A stretch of 10,684 nt of DNA from an uncultured Clostridia bacterium. GTDB lineage: Bacteria; Bacillota; Clostridia; Oscillospirales; Oscillospiraceae. The position numbers were made by a program, and so were the translations under genes. Location: the NCBI GenBank assembly GCA_945613045.1, contig CALZAG010000039.1, positions 1 through 10,684 of the forward strand, given 5' to 3'. Of the stretch, positions 1-10,100 are shown piece by piece; within the stretch, counting starts at the first letter, position 1; each line of letters starts with the position of its first letter. Below the pieces are notes generated by a model. The model was not told the origin of the DNA. It searched no databases and saw nothing but the letters and a program-made list of their open reading frames with translations.

Positions 1-56
1 GCCCGACCGGTGAGGCTGTACATTATCGCTTATGCACTCCCGTCCTGAATAGCATC

Positions 57-96
57 GTAGGGGCGGCCATTGGCCGTCCGCCCGCCGAAAGGCGGG
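57..96 (+). repeat. Double-hairpin dispersed repeat, copy 1
   Basis: The element starts with GTAG. A first stem pairs GGGCGGCC (61-68) with GGCCGTCC (72-79) around the loop ATT, with one G-T pair. A second, perfect 6-bp stem CCCGCC/GGCGGG (81-86 and 91-96) closes on a GAAA tetraloop. A related copy lies in opposite orientation at 171-211. From general familiarity, GTAGGGGCG-type palindromic repeats are common between genes in Oscillospiraceae-like genomes, but I cannot confirm the family or its copy number here. No T-run follows on either strand, so it is not a standard terminator. Confidence 0.7.
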
Positions 97-170
97 AAAT
101 AAAACGACGTTTGCCGGTATCACAGGTCGGGATTTCGCAAAAGCAACTATTTGAAGCTTTAAACCGAATT

Positions 171-211
171 GCCCCTCCGGCGAGGAGCGGACGAGCGATG
201 CTCGCCCCTAC
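171..211 (-). repeat. Double-hairpin dispersed repeat, copy 2
   Basis: Read on the minus strand, it again begins GTAGGGGCG. It forms a first stem GGCGAGC/GCTCGTC around ATC, then CCGC and a second stem. On the plus strand the second stem is GCCCCTC/GAGGAGC around CGGC, with one mismatch. Its first 25 bases match copy 1 at 20 positions. Four of the five differences form two compensatory pairs in the stem and the fifth is in the loop. It is inverted relative to copy 1, with 74 bp between them. Confidence 0.7.
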
Positions 212-341
212 GGGTGCGGGATTGTTTGTTGCTCTGTCATATAGACAATGGTAATGTACGATTACCTACGCAGGATATAATCGGGCAACCGCAAAAACGA
301 CAACCGCCAATCTCAACGCGGATCGGCCGTGCGCCGAGCAC

Positions 342-725
342 TCAGTAGTTGAAGGTGTGCGGAAGGAGCTCCTTGAGGCGATAGCTGACATATCTGCCGT
401 CGGCACGGCAGCACAGCACCTCCATCTCGCCGTCGTTGAACTCCGACAGGAACTGGCGGCATGAGCCGCAGGGCATGCAGTAGTTCTGGCTCTCGGCATA
501 TATGGCTATGCGAACGAATTTCCGGTATCCCTCGCTCACGGCCTTGACGCAGGCGGTGCGCTCGGCGCATATCGTGTCGCCCAAAGCGGCGTTTTCAACG
601 TTGCAGCCCGTAAACACCTTTCCGCCCCTGCACTCGAGCGCCGCTCCCACGGCGAACTTCGAGTATGGCACATACGCCTTTCCGGAGGCTTCCCTCGCAA
701 TGCTCAGAAGTTCCTTGTCTGTCAT
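342..725 (-). CDS. cdd: Cytidine deaminase
   Basis: This enzyme hydrolytically deaminates cytidine and deoxycytidine to uridine and deoxyuridine in cytoplasmic pyrimidine salvage. The protein is 127 aa, the usual length of the small homotetrameric class. The zinc-site signature is complete: C53-A-E55 supplies one ligand and the proton-shuttling glutamate, and P85-C86-G-S-C89-R-Q supplies the other two cysteines. The substrate-contacting segment N42-V-E-N-A-A precedes them. The start is the ATG at 725, with GAGGAG at 735-740, nine bases upstream. Another ATG lies seven bases upstream but in a different frame. It begins 20 bp after the stop of the substrate-binding protein gene and is the last gene of the minus-strand unit. 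A link to PgeF through nucleoside metabolism is possible but unproven. The function is secure. Confidence 0.96.
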   Translation of the reverse strand: MTDKELLSIAREASGKAYVPYSKFAVGAALECRGGKVFTGCNVENAALGDTICAERTACVKAVSEGYRKFVRIAIYAESQNYCMPCGSCRQFLSEFNDGEMEVLCCRADGRYVSYRLKELLPHTFNY

Positions 726-745
726 CTCTCATCTCTCCTCAAATT

Positions 746-2371
746 TTAATCCTCTGCTTCATCCTTGGTGTCCGTCAGGGCCTTATCCACGTTTTCAAAG
801 GTCACGGTCCAGTTCTGTATATTATAGAAGGGGTTATTCTCATTGACCTTGATGCCCTCTATAACGCCGCGGTGGGTTATCATCTGGTGCTTTTCGAAGC
901 ACAGCGGCACGAGGTAGGCTTTATTTATAATGTAGGCGCACATATTGTCGCAGGCGGTACGGCGGTTATCGTCATCGGCGGCAAGGTAGTCTGAGATAAG
1001 GCCCTCGAGCTTTTCGTCGCTTATGAGGCCGAAGTTGAGGTTTGCCGAGGTCATGAGCAGCTTGCTGGGGTCAAAATCGGAATTGAGGCGCACCTCGGCA
1101 TAGTACATATCATAGTTCCCCGCGTTGATGAGGGCGCGGTAATGGTCCCAGTCCTGCTTGTTGACGGTGACCTTGATGCCGACAGACTTCATGTCCTCCG
1201 CGAATTTCTGCGCCGTGTTGACCTTTACGGTGCTGCCGCTGAATACGAGGAATTTGATGTCGATCTCCGTGAGCGTCTCTCCGTTTTTGATCTCGAGGTA
1301 GCCGTCCTCGTCATAGTCCTTTAGCCCCGCGTTGGAGAGTATCGTCTGCACCTGCTTCAGGTCGTATTTAAACTGCTTGGCATAGTTTTCGTTATACAGC
1401 TTGCTGGCGGGGTTTACCGGCAGGCACGCGGCCGCCGCGTAGCCGCCGAGCTGATCGACAAGATATTCTCTGTCAAAGGCGTAGTTCAGAGCAAAGCGCA
1501 GGTACTCGTAGGACAGAGCCGGGCTCATCGAGTTGAAGGCGATGTAGTGCATATTCGTCGTGTTGAAGCCGCGGATCTCATTTGCGTTGCCGTAGCCGAG
1601 ATTCGTGTTCGCGCTGGGGTCGTTCATGACCACGTCGATGAGCGAATCCTCAAAGGCGGAGATGGTGTTGTCGACGCCGGCGTACTCTCTGAGGTATATC
1701 GTCTTCAGCGGCAGGGTCGCGGAATTGGGGTATTTGCTGAAGGCGTTGAGGGAGTTATAGTCGTCGGCATAGGTGTAGGGGCCGGAGCCTACGGGATATG
1801 TATTGTTGAAGCTGCCGTACTGGATGACGGGCACGGTCAGCAGCATGGGAAACTGCATATTCTTTTTTGCCAGGGTCACGACGAAGGTCTTTTCGTCCGT
1901 AGTCGAGCATCCGTAGACATAGGTAAAGCGTCCCTTGAAGCGGTCGGAGTTTATCGCGCACTGCATCGAATAGGAGACGTCCGTTGCCGTGAGCTGCTGT
2001 CCGTCATGGAAAACATGGCTCGTGTCCACGGTGAACACCCAGCGCTGACCGCCGTCGGTTGTCTCCCAGTCGGTTATTATGTTCGGGATGATCTCAAAGC
2101 TGTTGCTGACCTCGAGCATATTCTCATACACGAGGTTGCACACGAGCTGGTTGTTCGTGTTAGTTGCGATAAGGGGATTCATGCTGTACTTCTTATTGCA
2201 GTTTAGGGTAAACACATCGTCGGCGGCCGCGGTCTGACCCAGCTCCTTGCCGGCGCTTTTGCCCTCAACGTAATCGTCGTCCTTATCCGCGCTCTGACCG
2301 CAGGCGGCGAGGGACAGCAGCGTCAGCACCGCCAGCAGCATCGCCGTATATCTCTTTATTTTTCCTGACAT
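746..2371 (-). CDS. ABC transporter substrate-binding lipoprotein, family 5
   Basis: This is an extracytoplasmic solute-binding protein of the SBP_bac_5 type (peptide/nickel/opine class), 541 aa, a normal length. The N-terminus is a lipoprotein signal: K4, K6 and R7, a hydrophobic stretch at about 9-21, then the lipobox L21-A-A-C24. Mature C24 would be lipid-anchored, followed by an acidic linker. Family features include the early SMNPLIATNTNN segment, the FHDGQQLTATDVSYS segment, a PVGSGPY turn, and DYDEDGYLEI before the second lobe. The acidic tail TKDEAED is unremarkable. The start is the ATG at 2371, seven bases after GAGGAG. It lies 11 bp after the pgeF stop. No permease or ATPase gene adjoins it, so it is an orphan here and must borrow a transporter or act as a receptor. 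Family assignment is firm. The ligand cannot be read from sequence; oligopeptides are the default, and cell-wall peptides are one idea given PgeF next door. Confidence 0.9.
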   Translation of the reverse strand: MSGKIKRYTAMLLAVLTLLSLAACGQSADKDDDYVEGKSAGKELGQTAAADDVFTLNCNKKYSMNPLIATNTNNQLVCNLVYENMLEVSNSFEIIPNIITDWETTDGGQRWVFTVDTSHVFHDGQQLTATDVSYSMQCAINSDRFKGRFTYVYGCSTTDEKTFVVTLAKKNMQFPMLLTVPVIQYGSFNNTYPVGSGPYTYADDYNSLNAFSKYPNSATLPLKTIYLREYAGVDNTISAFEDSLIDVVMNDPSANTNLGYGNANEIRGFNTTNMHYIAFNSMSPALSYEYLRFALNYAFDREYLVDQLGGYAAAACLPVNPASKLYNENYAKQFKYDLKQVQTILSNAGLKDYDEDGYLEIKNGETLTEIDIKFLVFSGSTVKVNTAQKFAEDMKSVGIKVTVNKQDWDHYRALINAGNYDMYYAEVRLNSDFDPSKLLMTSANLNFGLISDEKLEGLISDYLAADDDNRRTACDNMCAYIINKAYLVPLCFEKHQMITHRGVIEGIKVNENNPFYNIQNWTVTFENVDKALTDTKDEAED

Positions 2372-2378
2372 GGATCCA

Positions 2379-2384
2379 CTCCTC
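2379..2384 (-). promoter_or_regulatory. Ribosome binding site setting the lipoprotein gene start
   Basis: The minus strand reads GAGGAG, seven bases before the ATG at 2371, and overlaps the TGA stop of pgeF (2383-2385). This favours the ATG over the in-frame TTG at 2386, which would lie within the pgeF end and add five residues before the signal peptide. The overlap suggests translational coupling. Confidence 0.8.
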
Positions 2385-3171
2385 AAAGCATTATAGCCGC
2401 CGCCATGCTGCCGCGCACGCCGTCGGTCGCGCGGTGCGACCAGTATTTATCCGGCAGGCACATGGTACATTCATCGGAAACGTCGATGTTTTCCGCGCTC
2501 AGCCCGAGCTGCAAAAGTCTGCGGAGGTTGGCTCCGCGCAGGTCTACATGGGTCTTCCCGTTGGGCTTAAGATCAAAAAGTCCCTCCGTGTCGCCGCCGA
2601 GGTATCTTGATACCGCCTCGGGCACATCGTCATCGCACTCAAAGCAGCAGCGTCCGATGCTTGCGCCGACGGCGGCTGTTATGTTCTCCGGCTTTGCGCC
2701 CAGAGCCTGCATTTTCCCGACCGCGACGCCGAGGATATCCGCCACCGAGCTTTTCCAGCCGCAGTGCACCGCGGCTATGACCTGCGCGCGCTTATCGTGC
2801 AGCAGCACGGGCACGCAGTCGGCGATGTATATCATCAGCGGCAGCCCCTTTATGTTCGTCACAAGGCCGTCGGCGTCATAGCCGCGCTCTGTGCCGATGA
2901 CATGGCGGTCGCTTTCGCTGACCACGCGCACCTCGGTGCCGTGGACCTGCCTTGTGACGGCGAAATCATCCGTGCCGCAGCCCATTATCTCGCCCGCAAG
3001 GCGGTAATTCTCGCGCAGGCAGTCGGGCTCGTCGCCCCTGTTTTCGCCGAGGTTCCATGACGAAAACACGCCGCTGCTCACGCCGCCGACGCGGGTCGTG
3101 AACATATGCCTTGCCTCTATCTTGCTGCTGGTCATATAAACGCAGCCGTTAAGTTCGTTTTCCTTAAACAA
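2383..3171 (-). CDS. pgeF: Peptidoglycan editing factor / laccase-domain protein
   Basis: Member of the YfiH/YlmD/LACC1 (Cu-oxidase_4) family, 262 aa, full length. In E. coli the homologue removes misincorporated L-serine from UDP-MurNAc precursors. Other relatives have purine-nucleoside phosphorylase and adenosine deaminase activity, and the older name 'polyphenol oxidase' is misleading. The metal-site residues are visible: H77 in RQVHGTE, C119 in IADCVP and H136 in AVHCGWKS. The N-terminal TTRVGGVSSGVFSSWNLG and C-terminal SHRATDGVRGSM segments are also family-typical. The start is a TTG at 3171 with GAGG six bases upstream. The first in-frame ATG (codon 13) has no comparable site. It follows secA by 27 bp and almost abuts the lipoprotein gene, so it is surely cotranscribed. 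The protein is cytoplasmic, with no signal peptide. Family is certain; which of the reported activities matters here is not. Confidence 0.92.
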   Translation of the reverse strand: MFKENELNGCVYMTSSKIEARHMFTTRVGGVSSGVFSSWNLGENRGDEPDCLRENYRLAGEIMGCGTDDFAVTRQVHGTEVRVVSESDRHVIGTERGYDADGLVTNIKGLPLMIYIADCVPVLLHDKRAQVIAAVHCGWKSSVADILGVAVGKMQALGAKPENITAAVGASIGRCCFECDDDVPEAVSRYLGGDTEGLFDLKPNGKTHVDLRGANLRRLLQLGLSAENIDVSDECTMCLPDKYWSHRATDGVRGSMAAAIML

Positions 3172-3177
3172 AGTGTA

Positions 3178-3181
3178 CCTC
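3178..3181 (-). promoter_or_regulatory. Ribosome binding site for the TTG start of pgeF
   Basis: The minus strand reads GCGAGG, six bases, then TTG. The GAGG core and its spacing support the non-AUG start at 3171. The alternative ATG at 3135 has no purine-rich motif at a working distance. Confidence 0.7.
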
Positions 3182-3198
3182 GCTGTTTCTTCCGCTAC

Positions 3199-5967
<2,769 letters not shown>

Positions 5968-5991
5968 GTCTGTCGCCTTTCAATTGTTTTC

Positions 5992-6015
5992 ATCTGTAAA
6001 GATAGCTTTACAGAT
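5992..6015. promoter_or_regulatory. Perfect palindrome overlapping the secA transcription start
   Basis: Arms ATCTGTAAAG (5992-6001) and CTTTACAGAT (6006-6015) form a perfect 10-bp inverted repeat around four bases. It begins just downstream of the predicted secA -10 box. It could be a repressor operator over the start site, or a 5' stem-loop in the secA mRNA that affects stability or translation. It lies 24 bp upstream of the secA ATG. No T-run follows in either direction, so it is not a terminator. I cannot match it confidently to a known regulator. Confidence 0.65.
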
Positions 6016-6018
6016 TGC

Positions 6019-6047
6019 ATTCTAACACAAAATTATGAATAAAAAAA
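6019..6047 (-). promoter_or_regulatory. Predicted secA operon promoter
   Basis: On the minus strand an extended -10 reads TGTTAGAAT: TG at 6026-6027, and TAGAAT at 6019-6024, which matches TATAAT at five of six positions. Seventeen bases upstream the -35 position is only a T-run (6042-6047), typical of promoters that rely on an extended -10. The transcript would start around 6012, within the right arm of the palindrome. Confidence 0.55.
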
Positions 6048-6118
6048 GTCCTCGCGGCACGCATTTTACGGCTTTTCATGTCGGATACCTCAGTATTTTT
6101 CTCATTGGAAAAAACAAA

Positions 6119-6139
6119 CTGTATTTTTTTGAAATACTG
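6119..6139. promoter_or_regulatory. Imperfect palindrome over the DUF2156 -35 region
   Basis: CTGTATTT (6119-6126) and AAATACTG (6132-6139) pair around TTTTG with one mismatch. A further CAGTATTT at 6091-6098 is a perfect inverted match to the right arm. The element sits directly upstream of the extended -10 at 6140-6148, where a bound repressor would block RNA polymerase. It shares the CTGTA half-site start with the palindrome at 5992-6015. AT-rich background makes chance matches more likely here. Confidence 0.4.
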
Positions 6140-6148
6140 TGCTATAAT
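6120..6148 (+). promoter_or_regulatory. Predicted promoter of the DUF2156 gene
   Basis: A perfect extended -10, TGCTATAAT, lies at 6140-6148. The -35 position at 17-bp spacing (6120-6125, TGTATT) is poor. The region upstream is strongly AT-rich. The predicted start near 6155 would give a leader of about 30 bases before the TTG start codon. Confidence 0.65.
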
Positions 6149-6168
6149 TATGTTTCAATTTCATCACG

Positions 6169-6175
6169 AAAGAGG
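6169..6175 (+). promoter_or_regulatory. Ribosome binding site for the TTG start of DUF2156
   Basis: AAAGAGG ends eight bases before the TTG at 6184, which gives the family-typical N-terminus MDFKKI. The next in-frame ATG is codon 34, inside conserved sequence, so the TTG is the best start. Confidence 0.7.
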
Positions 6176-6183
6176 AACAGGTC

Positions 6184-7077
6184 TTGGACTTTAAAAAGAT
6201 ATCTCTTGAGGATTTAGACAGAATAAAGCCCTTTCTCAAAGCGCAGTACCGCTCATGCGACTACTCGGTGCTGGGCGTTTTCATGTGGGCGGAGCTCTTC
6301 GGCTATGAATACTGCGTCGAGGACGGCGTCCTGTTCATGCGGGAAAAACCAAAATACCCCGACGCGGAATATGACTATCTCCTGCCGCTGAGCTTTGAGC
6401 ACAGCCTTTCCGACTGCGTGAGCAGGCTCATTGCGCGCACGGGCGGCGCTCTCACGATGAGCCTTATTCCCGAGCCCGCGCTCGATGAGCTGAGGCAGAG
6501 CTTCGGTTTTGACGCCGAGGAAGTGCGGAGCATAGCCGATTATATGTACAAGGCTGAGGATCTTGCGTTTCTCGCAGGCAAAAAATACAGCAAAAAGCGC
6601 AATCTTATCCACCAGTTTGAAAACCTCTATCCCGACTATCGCCTTGAGCCAATAACGCCGGAAAACGCGGCCGGGATCGCCGGATGCTGCCATAAGGACT
6701 GGTCGGACAGCCACCTTTCCGAGCTTGCGCAATATGAAAACGAACACACCCGCGAGGTGCTTGAGGATTTCGCCGCCTATGGCTGCACGGGCTACGCGCT
6801 GTACGCGGGAGACGAGATCGCGGCCTTCTGCATAGGCGAGGTCCTGGGCGATACGCTCATCGTCCACATTGAAAAGGCAAGGCGCGAGTTCAAGGGCGCG
6901 TTCCAGATGATAAACAGGCTGTTCGCCGAGACCGAGCTCAGTAAGTACGGCATTAAATACATCAACCGCGAGGACGACGTCGGCGACGACGGCCTGAGAC
7001 AGGCTAAAATGTCATATTTCCCCGAATTTCTGCTGAACAAATACAGACTGTCTGATTTCAGCATCCTCAAAAAATAA
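6184..7077 (+). CDS. DUF2156 protein, LPG-synthase C-terminal-like
   Basis: This is a 297-aa protein of the DUF2156 family, homologous to the catalytic C-terminal part of MprF phosphatidylglycerol lysyltransferases, which has a tandem GNAT-like fold. Family landmarks are ADYMYKAEDL (118-127), GKKYSKKRN (132-140), NREDD (261-265) and GLRQAKMSYFP (270-280). It has no membrane segments or signal peptide, unlike full-length MprF, so it is a soluble standalone version. Such forms are widespread in Clostridia and their substrate is not established. Transfer of an aminoacyl group from a charged tRNA to a lipid, peptide or other acceptor is the reasonable inference. It is read alone from its own promoter, divergent from secA, and ends at a strong terminator. 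The TTG start at 6184 has AAAGAGG eight bases upstream. Family is secure; the reaction is not. Confidence 0.88.
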   Translation: MDFKKISLEDLDRIKPFLKAQYRSCDYSVLGVFMWAELFGYEYCVEDGVLFMREKPKYPDAEYDYLLPLSFEHSLSDCVSRLIARTGGALTMSLIPEPALDELRQSFGFDAEEVRSIADYMYKAEDLAFLAGKKYSKKRNLIHQFENLYPDYRLEPITPENAAGIAGCCHKDWSDSHLSELAQYENEHTREVLEDFAAYGCTGYALYAGDEIAAFCIGEVLGDTLIVHIEKARREFKGAFQMINRLFAETELSKYGIKYINREDDVGDDGLRQAKMSYFPEFLLNKYRLSDFSILKK

Positions 7078-7079
7078 GC

Positions 7080-7116
7080 CATCCCCCTGCACTTTAAGAG
7101 AAAGTGCAGGGGGATG
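7080..7116. terminator. Bidirectional intrinsic terminator
   Basis: A perfect 16-bp stem (7080-7095 with 7101-7116) closes on the loop AAGAG. The plus strand continues AATTCTTTTTT, and the minus strand continues GGCTTATTTTTT after the hairpin. It lies between the stops of the convergent DUF2156 and dnaE genes and should end transcripts from both sides. Confidence 0.95.
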
Positions 7117-7125
7117 AATTCTTTT

Positions 7126-10100
7126 TTATTTTACGACGACGTTTTCCTCGCCGAGCATCTCCTTAAGCTCGGCCACGAGCGCATCATGTATGACGCAGCT
7201 TGCGCCGATGCGCTTTTTCTCCTTCTCGCAGTAGATGACCATCTGCTGCCTCCCGGGGAACATGGTGAGAATGAGCTCGATGCGCTTGAGCGCGGGCGAG
7301 TCGCCGCTCGGGAGTCTGACCCAGAGCCTTGCCCCCTCCCCGGCCGGCCTCGGCGGGGACTGCCGCTCCGGCTCCGCCCTCATGCTGCCCAGATCGCTTA
7401 TGGGGCGTATGGTGTCGGCCATGAGCTGGGGCTCCTTTTCGTCGCGCAGGGATATCCTGCCCTTGACTATTATCGGCGCGTTGTCCTTGACAAAGCCGCC
7501 GCCCGTGTCCAGCGCGCGCTGGAAGGCGATGAGCTCCATCGCGCCGCTGTCGTCCTCGAGGTTAATATAGCTCATGAGGGTGCCTGACTTGGTGGGGCGC
7601 GTCCTGCTCGACTGAACTATCCCCGCCACGGTGACGATCTGCCCGTCGGAGTAGGTCTTTGCCCCCTCCTCGGAACTGAAATCGCTCATGATGGCGCCTA
7701 TGGGCACGATGCCCGCACGGCGCACCGCCTCGCGGTATTCGTCCATGGGGTGACCGCTCAGGTAAAGTCCCGTCGTCTCCTTTTCCATCGCCATGAGCTC
7801 GGCGCTGGAAAATTCCTCGACCTCGGGTATCTTTATCCGTATGGCGGCGGACTCGGCAAAGTCCGGCTCGCCGAAGAGGTTGAGCTGGCCGTCGATGTTG
7901 CTGCGGCTCTCCTGCTGGATGCCGTCGATCATCACTCCGGCGACCTGGAGCAGGGCCTTGCGCTTATAGCCCATGCTGTCGAACGCGCCGGCGCGGATGA
8001 GGTTTTCCACGGCGCGGCGGTTGAGGTCGCGGCCGGCCATGCGGCGGCAGAAGTCCTCAAGACTGCGGAAGGGGCCGTCCTCGGCGCGGCGGGCGATCAG
8101 CTCGTTTATAAAGCCGCGGCCAATGCTTTTTATCGCTACAAGACCGAAGCGGATGTTCTTTCCCACGACGGAGAAATCCGCGGCCGATTCGTTCACGTCC
8201 GGCGGCAGCAGCTTTATGCCCATGTCCCGGCATTCGGCGATGTACTCTGCGATCTTGAGGCTGTTATCGAGCACCGAGGACAGCAGCGCCGCCATGTACT
8301 GCTGCGGGTAGCGGCGCTTCATGTACGCAGTCCGATAGGACACGATGGCGTAGCTGACCGCGTGCGCCTTGTTGAAGGCATAGCTTGCAAAGTCGAGTAT
8401 CTCGTCGTAGATGCTGTTGGCGACGTCCTCGGGTATGCCGCGCTTTACCGCGCCGTCGATGCCGCGGCTTTCGTCGCCGTGGACGAAGGCAACCCGCTCG
8501 GCGTCGATGACCTTGTGCTTTTTCTTGGACATGGCGCGGCGTATCATATCCGCCTGACCCAGCGAGAAGCCGGCAAGGCGGCGGAAGATCTCGATGACCT
8601 GCTCCTGATAGACGATACAGCCGTAGGTGACCTCGAGTATAGGCTTTAAAAGCCCGTGCTTGTAGCTGATTTTGTCGGGGTTTCCGGAGCACTCGATGAA
8701 TTTGGGTATGCTGTCCATGGGGCCCGGGCGGTAGAGGGCTATGACGGCGGTGATATCCTCTATGCTCTTCGGCTTGAGGCCGGTGCACACGGCGGTCATG
8801 CCGGTGCTTTCAAGCTGGAACACGCCGCTTGTCTTTCCGGCGGAGATCATATCGAACACCGCCTTGTCCCCGTCGGGGATCTTTTCGACCTCGAAATCGG
8901 GCTCGGTCTCGCGCACCATCTTGGCAGCGTCCTCGAGCACCGTGAGGTTTCGCAGGCCGAGGAAGTCCATCTTCAGCAGCCCCAGCTCCTCAAGGGTCGT
9001 CATCTGATACTGCGTGACGACGGATTCATCGTTTTTCGACAGCGGCACATATTCATAGACCGGCCTGTCGGTTATCACGACGCCCGCCGCGTGCATACTC
9101 GCGTGGCGGGGCATACCCTCGAGCGCCTCGGCGACGTCTATTAGCCGGTGCAGCGTCTCGTCGGTCTCGTACATATCCCGAAGCGGCTTTGACAGCTTCA
9201 GAGCCTCTTTTATCGTCATGTTGAGCGCCGCGGGTATGTTTTTGGCGACGGCGTCGGTCTCGGCGTAGCTCACATCGAGCACGCGGCCAGCGTCTCGGAT
9301 GGCCGCCCGGGCGGCCATGGTGCCGAAGGTGACTATCTGCGCGACGTGGTCGCGGCCGTACTTGCGGTTGACGTAGTCGATGACCTCGCCGCGGCGGTTG
9401 ACGCAGAAGTCGATGTCGATATCGGGCATGCTAACGCGCTCGGGGTTGAGAAAGCGCTCGAAATAAAGGCTGTATTTTATAGGGTCGACGTCGGTTATGC
9501 CCAGCGTGTATGAAACGACGCTGCCCGCGGCGGAGCCTCTGCCCGGGCCGACGGGTATTTTCTGCGACTTTGCGTAGCGTATGAAGTCCGAGACGATGAG
9601 AAAATAGTCCACAAAGCCCATTTTGTTTATCATCTCAAGCTCGTAGTCGAGCTGGCTTTTGACCGTGCCGTCGTCATCGGGATAGCGCTCGGCAAGCCCC
9701 TTCACGCAGAGCTTGCGCAGATACTCAAAGCTGTCGCTCTCGCCCTCGGGCAGACGAAAGCGCGGCAGCTTGTAGTGGCCGAACTCAAAGTCGTAACTGC
9801 ACATATCCGCGATCTTCGCCGTATTGTCTGCGGCCTCGGGATACTCAGGGAACAGCGCGCGCATCTGCGCCTCGTCCTTGACGTAAAACTCATCGGTCTC
9901 AAACTTCATGCGGGCCGGGTCGGATACCGATTTCTGCATCTGTACGCACATGAGCACGTCCTGATAATACGCGTCCTTTTTCTCAAGGTAGTGCGCGTCG
10001 TTGGTAAGCGCAAGGGGTATGCCGGTTTCGCGGTGGAGCCTCAGCAGCCCCTCGGCGGCGCGGTGCTCGATCTCAAGGCCGTGATCCTGGATCTCAAGAT

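Larger units (their letters stand above)
1..341. other. Gene-free region downstream of cdd
   Basis: No reading frame here has protein-like composition and a plausible ribosome binding site. The stretch holds two inverted copies of a double-hairpin repeat (57-96 and 171-211, listed separately). It also holds an 11-bp palindrome AAACGACGTTT at 102-112 and a small inverted repeat GGTAAT/ATTACC at 250-266. No hairpin followed by a T-run was found just downstream of the cdd stop on the minus strand, so where the secA-cdd transcript ends is not evident. The repeat hairpins themselves might serve as a 3' end structure. Confidence 0.7.

Noticed and set aside
57..96. Copy 1 of the repeat as an intrinsic terminator for cdd
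   Set aside because: The hairpins are strong but neither strand has a following T-run, and the element lies more than 240 bp past the cdd stop.
1..341. tRNA, riboswitch or CRISPR in the gene-free left end
   Set aside because: No cloverleaf with a GTTC-type arm, no conserved riboswitch core, and only two repeat copies in opposite orientation.
1547..2206. Open frame (219 codons) antisense to the binding-protein gene
   Set aside because: Shadow frame rich in V, G and A with no recognisable fold, opposite a clear lipoprotein gene.
2372..2386. TTG start five codons upstream in the binding-protein gene
   Set aside because: It would use the ribosome binding site as coding sequence and overlap the pgeF stop; the ATG gives a textbook lipoprotein signal peptide.
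6035..6217. Small plus-strand frame in the secA/DUF2156 intergenic region
   Set aside because: It spans the predicted promoter and overlaps the DUF2156 start in another frame. The translation looks random and it lacks a good ribosome binding site.
7750..8649. Open frame (299 codons) antisense to dnaE
   Set aside because: Shadow of dnaE codon bias; no domain and no promoter or ribosome binding site of note.
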